The position numbers were made by a program, and so were the translations under genes. Shown here piece by piece: positions 57,805 through 64,000 of a DNA stretch of 64,000 nt (positions are counted from its first letter, which is position 1; the number at the start of each line of letters is the position of its first letter). The stretch is from the NCBI GenBank assembly GCA_027625915.1, contig JANTQA010000012.1:12176501-12240500 (forward strand), written 5' to 3'. The stretch is from Anaeramoeba flamelloides (taxonomy: Eukaryota > Metamonada > Anaeramoebidae). The notes beneath the pieces are model-generated. The model ran no database searches and was not told where the DNA came from. It was given only the letters and a program-made list of their open reading frames with translations.

Positions 57805-59507
57805 TTATTAACTGCTAAATCTATTTTGAAGATAAACTTAACGAAATATTGATATAATTTTTTTTTCTAATATCCTTTCAAACATTTAAACACATCAAAT
57901 TCGTTTACACCAACTGGACTTCTTTTACTTGAAAAAAGTTTACGTGAAGTTTCTACATATTTCACATAATCAAAAGTATTCATGTTTCTTTTAAGGATTA
58001 ATAATATATATTCGAAAAATAACTAAAAAAGAAATTTGAAAAAATAAAGCAAAGGAATTAATATCTATTCAAAAATATTGTTTTATAGAGTAAAAATCAC
58101 ACTTTTCAGAAAAAAAATAAAAAAAAAAAAATTTAATTGGGGTAAAGTTTCTTCATTTTTATTTGTTGTTCTAGATTCTGAAAATTCTATTTAAATTGAA
58201 AAAAAAAAAAAATTCTTTTTCAAATGTGCTTAAAATTATAATTAATCATTTATTTAAGACTCTTTTATGAGTATTTTAAATAAATATGTTGCTTTATATA
58301 TAAACTAATTATTGGAATATTTGGCACATCTAAATAATTTACAGAACCTTAATATTGCAGTTTCCTTCCATTTGGAAATAATTTTGATACCACAAGAATA
58401 ATAACATAATATATATATATATATATATATACTCACGGTTTCATTAAAGATTCAAATTGGCCCTTTCAAGATTTAATTCCCATTTCAATATTTTTCAAAT
58501 TTTAAAGACTTGGAAAAAGTTTTTTAAATTCCAAAAAGGGTAATAAAAATGATTTAAAAAAAGATAACTTTTGGAAATTGTTTGAAAATTTGGAAAGTTC
58601 CCAAAAAGAAAAATATTCATTTCAAAAACGGGAAACTGTTTTCAATGAAAATCCAAATAAGAAAAAAGTTGTTTTGAATGTCAGTTTTTAAAAGTTTAAA
58701 TTATAAAAACCTTTTAATTGAAATTTATTGAATGTTGGTCATTTTTATTACATTCTAACTTTTGTAATAAATTAATAAAAAAAAAATGTAGTGAATTTAA
58801 AAAAAGTGACTACAATTTTTGAGTTATTCTTTTTGTGTTTAACGAATATTTTAATCCTTTTTTTCCATTACCTTTTTTCGTGTTATGTGGCCAACTTGAT
58901 TTGATTGGAACACCCCCCTCCAAATTTATGAATAAGATAAAAGTTGAGTTCAGTTAAAGAGAAAAATAAGAAAAAAATAGTTGATGGGATCTAAAATTTT
59001 GATCGATCTATCATTGTTGGTGAAATTTCAACAAATTAAACAGTCAATTTTTATGTTCATCACATTTCGTCATTTCATTATTTTGGATAACAACATTTTT
59101 TATTTTTTGGTTTTATTTATTATTATTATTTTTTTTTTTGGGCATAAAGAATTACATATAAAAACATTAATACTTGGAAACTTAAACATGTATGGAATGT
59201 TAAGTTTTAAAAAATACAATAAATTGGGTTTTTTTTAGTCTATTTTTGTATCTAGACTTGTCCAAATTTGGGCCATAGAATTTAGAATAGATATGCAAAT
59301 CATGTAATTAAAACTTCACATGATATTGCAAGGGGTTCCCCCATTTTTTTCACTTAAATTAATGTTTAAATGGGTTAGTTTAATAATATATCATATTATA
59401 TCAATATCTTTGTTTATTTAATTATTAATTTAATTATTTTACATATTAATTTACCACAAAAAAAAATAAAAAAATAAAAAAATAAAAATAAAAACAATTA
59501 TGAATAG
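56225..59507. other. AT-rich stretch with diverged repeats
   Basis: 56225-56360 resembles 15655-15800; 56740-57330 resembles 23150-23880 in the same orientation. A C7-A28 tract lies at 57767-57801 and a TA microsatellite near 58411. Short open frames at 57.4 and 59.0 kb are unsupported. The segment 59245-59340 (CTAGACTTGTCCAAATTTGG, GCAAGGGGTTCCCCC) is less AT-biased and might include the start of the following gene. Confidence 0.4.
57767..57801. repeat. C7-A28 compound homopolymer
   Basis: This is the reverse-strand form of the T-run/G7 tracts at 19.5 and 45.5 kb: seven C followed directly by an A run. Confidence 0.7.
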
Positions 59508-59517
59508 TTGGCATTAG

Positions 59518-60122
59518 GAACACAAGTTTTATCAAAATTAAATAAAAAAAGAAATATTGATAATACTCAACTATTTCGTTCACGATCAGCATTAGAAAAC
59601 TCTTTCGAAATGCAAAATGAAAGAAAAAGGAGAACACTTGAATTAAAAAGTGTTTCCTGCCCAAACGTCGTAAAAAAATTCGGTTTAAACAATACAAAAG
59701 TGTACCAACAGCAAAAGAGATTAAGGAGAAACAAAAACAAAAAACATGCTTTAACATTGCGTGAAATATGTGGCGATTCCACAATAACTATGGAATTTAT
59801 GGAAAAATTTTTAAATCAAAAACCTGCCCCTAGATGGAATGCGAGACTTACAGCTTTTTATGAATATGATAATACAATTCTTGAAGGGTGGCCAAAATGT
59901 TTAAGGGAGTTTAATGCAATTGATGAAAATGGTAATCAAATCAGAAAACTAATAATTAGTAAAAGAATCTTCCAAATATACAGAAAATGTAAAAAATCAA
60001 TTTCTGTCAAAAATTTACAACGTGGTTTGGTTACTTTTCTTGAAAAACAAAATTTTATAAATGTCGCCAAATATGATGATCCAATATTTTTATTTATTTC
60101 ATATGAACCAGTTGTTTTTTAA
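59518..60122 (+). CDS. Unrecognised gene, 3' exon
   Basis: The frame is open from just after a TAG at 59505 to a TAA at 60122. A plausible acceptor GGCATTAG ends at 59517, so translation probably enters from an upstream exon (about 200 codons here); otherwise the first ATG is at 59610. The protein is basic at first (SRSALENSFEMQNERKRR, KKFGLNNTKVYQQQKRLRR). It then has a better-ordered region with aromatic residues: TLREICGDSTITMEFMEKF, APRWNARLTAFYEYDN and GWPKCLREFNAIDENG. It ends LISKRIFQIYRKC...LQRGLVTFLEKQNF...DDPIFLFISYEPVVF. No family was recognised. Composition and complexity are clearly those of coding DNA, not of the flanks. Confidence 0.55.
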
Positions 60123-61914
60123 CATTTATTTTTTATATTATTTAGAATCAAAAATAATTTAATATTTCGTATATCATTATTATTATTTTATTGTTTGTTG
60201 GTGAAAATAGTTTATATTAATGTTCCATTATAATAATCGATTAGCAGATTAAATGTTAATTTTTTATAAATAATAAATTTTCGAAAAAAATATTTTTTTT
60301 TTACTGTAAAAAATTTCTTTGTTTTTTTTAAAAAGAGAAAAAGTAAGAGATTTCACTCTTATCAATAATTCAATTTTGAAAATAAGCGAATTATAAATGT
60401 CTGTTTCATGCCAAAAATTTTAATTTATATTTTTAAGATGACATTTAAAACTAAAAATTTATAAAAAAAAAAAAAACGAAAAAAATATTAGAGAAATTTA
60501 TGGTTTCTCTATACACTTAGATTTTGAAAATTTCAAAGAAATAAAAAAATATTAATAATAGAACTAATTATAAAATACTACTATTTTAAATCAGTGGGTG
60601 GTTTTTTTAAAAAGTCTACAAAATTATTGAAATTTTATAGTTTTTTATTTTAAAAAAAAGTACTTTTCTTGTCACTTTCAAACCAGAATCACATTCAAAG
60701 AGGAAGTTATCAAGTTTTTCAAACTTAATTTTTTTATAAAGTTTTATTTCTAAAAGATATACCCACTTTTTTAAAATATTTTCTTTTAAATTCCATTTTA
60801 TTAATAGTTGTTATTTTTATTTTTTACAAGTTCAATAAGAATTTACAGCAATTTCAATGTAATACTATAATAATATTATTTATGTTCTGATGAAACATTT
60901 TTTCACCATATTATGGGGGTAAAATTATTTTATTTTGGTTTTTTAAATGTTATTTAGTAAAGTAATAAACTGTTAAATATATTAATGATCAATTCAGTAA
61001 TGGTTGATCGAACGATAAAAAGTAGGATACTCCCATGGATATGCGCGCTTGGTTAAGGTTTAGACTAATTTGGTTATGATTAAAGGTATTTAAAATATTT
61101 TCTACCTTTTAACTCTTCAAAAATAACAAAATATCAACAAAAAAATTATTGTTAACTTAAAAAATAATACGACCAAAATATTTTTTATAAAATTCTGATC
61201 TTTTGTTAAATACTTTCTCAACTGGAATACCTTTTACATCTCGAGATTATTTAGTTATAATATTATTTAGCATTCCCGACTATAAAAGAATTTTCATTCA
61301 GAAGAAAGTGTAAATAAAAAATTACTTGTTTCAAAGTTAATAATAATACAAACAATAGAAAATTAACATTTTCTTATGGTTTTTGAATAGAAATTTATAA
61401 AAAATGAATTTTTCGGATTTTCAAATCAAAGTTTAAATTTTCAAACATTTCAAACTTGTAAAAGAAATAGTAAAAACAATTTCCTACAGCTTGGGAAATT
61501 ATTTTGTGTTTCTAGATTTGAAAGAGAAATTGGGAAATTATTAATTAAATTATGGTTGGATTTGGAAGAGGTAAAATTGTGAAAATTAAAGTTTTTATGA
61601 ACATTCCCATTTTTTTATAAAAATAAAACCCAGTGGGTAAATTTAACTTACATTATGAGAACTCTTTGAAGGGGTTTTTAAGACAATTTCACTATTTACA
61701 TCTGAAACCCTAGTCCGTAAGCAAAAACTTTTTTTTTTGTTGATGAAATGAAAAAATAATGTCAAGGTTAATTTTCAAAAAGGATAAGTAAATATAAATT
61801 TTTTTATGAAAGATGAAGAAAATACATAATATTTGTTTCCCGAGAAATATAAGGGGATTGAAAAAATCTTAATTAGAAACTCAAAGATTTTAGAAAGTTC
61901 GAAGTTGAATAATA
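60123..61914. other. AT-rich non-coding stretch
   Basis: 60605-60790 shares the F10 order (AAAAAAAAGTACTTTTCTTG, pyrimidine-rich spacer, TTCTAAAAG). A short GC-richer island at 61010-61075 (GGATACTCCCATGGATATGC, GCGCTTGG) is unlike the surroundings but has no assignment. No exon identified. Confidence 0.4.
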
Positions 61915-62112
61915 AAGTCAGTTCCACTTTTAAGGCACAAAATTCAAAGAAAATTAAGTTACAATAAAAATCCCAAATCAAAGCACAAAACATTTGGAAT
62001 TCTAGTAAAATAATTTGTAAAAAAAAAAATTACAAATTTTGTACCTTAATTTGAGGTTTTTTTGTACCTTAAATTTCGTTGAAAGTTTGTACCTTAAATT
62101 TGAAACTGATTG
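61915..62112. mobile_element. Family F1 mariner-type MITE
   Basis: A 198-bp copy with ends AAGTCAGTTCCACTTTTAAG and a right end ...TTTGAAACTGATTG, flanked by TA on both sides. It is moderately diverged. Confidence 0.8.
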
Positions 62113-64000
62113 TATCTAAGATTCATATTTTTTGTGAAAAACAATATAAAAGGCTAATACAGGAAGAAAATAAGATTAACAATAATTCTTTGGTGAGTTT
62201 TGTAGCTAAAATTCTATCTATATTTGATAATATCAAAATTTTTGACACATTTAAAGTAATGGAATGATCTAGAGTATAAATGTAATTGTTAGAAAGTATT
62301 ATACGTTTGATTATTCATGAATTTAAACTAGATTTAGTTTAAAAATTTTATATATTTTTTCCATGATTTTTTCTTAATTGAATGCCTGTATTCAATAATA
62401 ATGTAAATAATAAATTCAAGAAATAAAAATGATATTCAAGTGGGGAAACACTAAGATGGGTTTGAAAAATAAAAAGGAAAATTTTGAAAAAAAATTATAT
62501 TTATAATAAGCAAAATACTTGTAAATTTTGACTTTTTAAGATATTTGGAATTTGTTATTTTTAAATGTTATCCAATTTTTAAATTGATTATTAAAAAAGT
62601 TTAATAGGGGTGAGTATAATAATTTTAATAAGAATATTTTTTCTTATATTTAAGGATTGTTTTTTGTTCCTTTTTTTATTTAATTTTTGGATCACAACAA
62701 ATAACTTTCCTTATTATTCATTGTTTTTCCATTAATCCCTAATTATCACAACACTAACTTGAAAAAATAAAATTGAAAAAAAAAATAGATAGAACTAATC
62801 CAATCATTAACACTACGTCTTGAATAATAAAGTTTATTCATAATATAATCAAAATTCAAGAACTTAAAATTCATGAGGACTATTTTATTTATTGTTTTTA
62901 GTATAACCACCATTTTTAAAACTCTCCAGTCTAGAAAAATATGGTATTTTTTCAGGTAAAAAATTCCAAATAAACTGAAGAATGAATTTTAGTTTAATTC
63001 AACTCTGAGATATTTAGTTTGGTAGAAGATAATTACTATTAGTTTTGAAACTGTTGTACTCGTCTAATAAAACTGAAATAGAAAAAAAAAAATTACTGAT
63101 GATAATTAGTATGTAAAGGTCCGTCAAGTGTAGTAAAGTTCCTAGGTTTTTTTTGAATTTGAGAAATAAAAAGAAAGTTTTTTAAATTTTCTTTTAATTT
63201 CTTAAAATAAAAAAAAGCTAACAGTGCTTTTCTTGGGATTTTCTTTTTTATAAGAAAAATCTATGAATTGTGCAAATATACAGAAAACTCAAGAAAAACA
63301 AAAGATGGTTTTCCAGGATTCACACAAATTGAGAAAAAACCGAGATTTTACTCTATTCTTTTAAATTCTGGAAAAACTAACAAAATTAACCGTGTTTTTT
63401 TTTCTTTTTGTAATAAACCCAAATTATCGAAAATTTTCTGTTCAGTTTAAAAAATTAAAAAAAAACCTAACGAAAAAATCAAAAAAAAAAAAAAAATTTA
63501 TTCAATTTAAATCAATAACTAATTCTTTAATAGTCAAAATAATTAATTATCCGTTGAAGAATATTGATTAATTTTTAAATACTTTTAAAATTATAATTAT
63601 ATACTTTTAATAGTGATTAAAAAAATATTCAATTTTTTACTATTAAATTTGAAAAAGAATCTTTCTCTAAAATTGGATTTTCTAATTTAAATTGTTAATT
63701 ATCTTAAAAATTTTTTTTTGATCTAATAATCTTTAATTAACCAATAGTGTTTATTAAAAGTGAGGTTATCAAAAAGTGAATAATTGACAAATGTTTTATT
63801 TTTTTTTTTTTTTTTGATCGTACAGTCTTTACCCAATAACAACAAAAAAAAAAATAGCTTACCACAATGTTGAATCTCTCTGTGTATTATCAACCAATAT
63901 TCACTCAAAAATATTGTGTTGTTTTGTTATTACTAATTGTATATAATTGATTGTATTTGTTAAGGGTGGTAGAATATTGTTCGATTTTATTTGAAGTGAA
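62113..64000. other. AT-rich non-coding stretch with one F9 hairpin unit
   Basis: A family F9 unit lies at about 63309-63378 (TTTTCCAGGATTC, AGATTTTACTCTATTC, AAATTCTGGAAAA). Nothing else was recognised up to the window end. Confidence 0.45.

Noticed and set aside
1-64000. Search for CRISPR arrays, bacterial-type operons, telomeric repeats and virus-derived elements
   Set aside because: No evenly spaced direct repeats, Shine-Dalgarno-led gene strings, telomere arrays, long terminal repeats or capsid/integrase-like frames were seen.

Overview
The window is a very AT-rich (roughly 80% A+T by eye) stretch of a eukaryotic nuclear genome. Spliced housekeeping genes sit as small islands in long non-coding stretches filled with poly(A)/poly(T) runs, TA microsatellites and inverted-repeat elements. 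The best-recognised genes are ribosomal protein eS4, the mRNA-export/splicing helicase SUB2/UAP56, the ribosome-biogenesis factor RRP15, and a PAS-domain protein with a C-terminal coiled coil. Introns are GT-AG (GTAAGT, GTAAGC, GTATGC and GTAAAT donors) and run from about 150 bp to over 5 kb. A free-living protist is likely. The half-PAS-plus-coiled-coil protein and the base composition recall Anaeramoeba-type amoebae, but that assignment is inference.

Layout. 1-8 kb: no protein gene; inverted-repeat elements, a 152-nt tRNA-like/Pol III-like structured locus (1811-1962), a cluster of hairpin repeats (5.3-6.2 kb) and three copies of a mariner-type MITE. 8.1-14.7 kb (minus): a three-exon PAS-coiled-coil gene whose PAS domain is divided by a 5.25-kb intron. 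That intron carries two oppositely oriented copies of one element (12.5-13.7 kb). 14.7-24.1 kb: repeats, including a LINE 3' end and a MITE inserted in the arm of a larger inverted repeat. 24.2-25.6 kb (plus): a 488-residue low-complexity basic/acidic protein. 25.6-31.3 kb: desert with a 1.5-kb non-coding inverted-repeat element. 31.3-32.7 kb (minus): complete eS4 in three exons. 35.0-40.7 kb (plus): complete SUB2/UAP56 in two exons, split by a 4.45-kb intron loaded with inverted-repeat elements. 40.7-46.9 kb: nested transposable elements. 47.0-47.8 kb (minus): single-exon RRP15. 53.7-55.4 kb (plus): a small UBA-like protein, exon structure provisional. 56.0-56.2 kb: an orphan coiled-coil exon. 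59.5-60.1 kb (plus): 3' exon of an unrecognised gene. 60-64 kb: repeats only.

The core genes belong to gene expression: RRP15 (60S maturation), eS4 (40S subunit) and SUB2 (mRNA export). Nothing suggests an operon-like or cluster relationship. The most distinctive content is the mobile DNA: at least eight inverted-repeat families, mostly without coding capacity, several nested in each other. Two insertions can be compared with an uninterrupted copy inside this same window, which shows TA target-site duplication directly. No CRISPR array, viral element or bacterial operon was seen.
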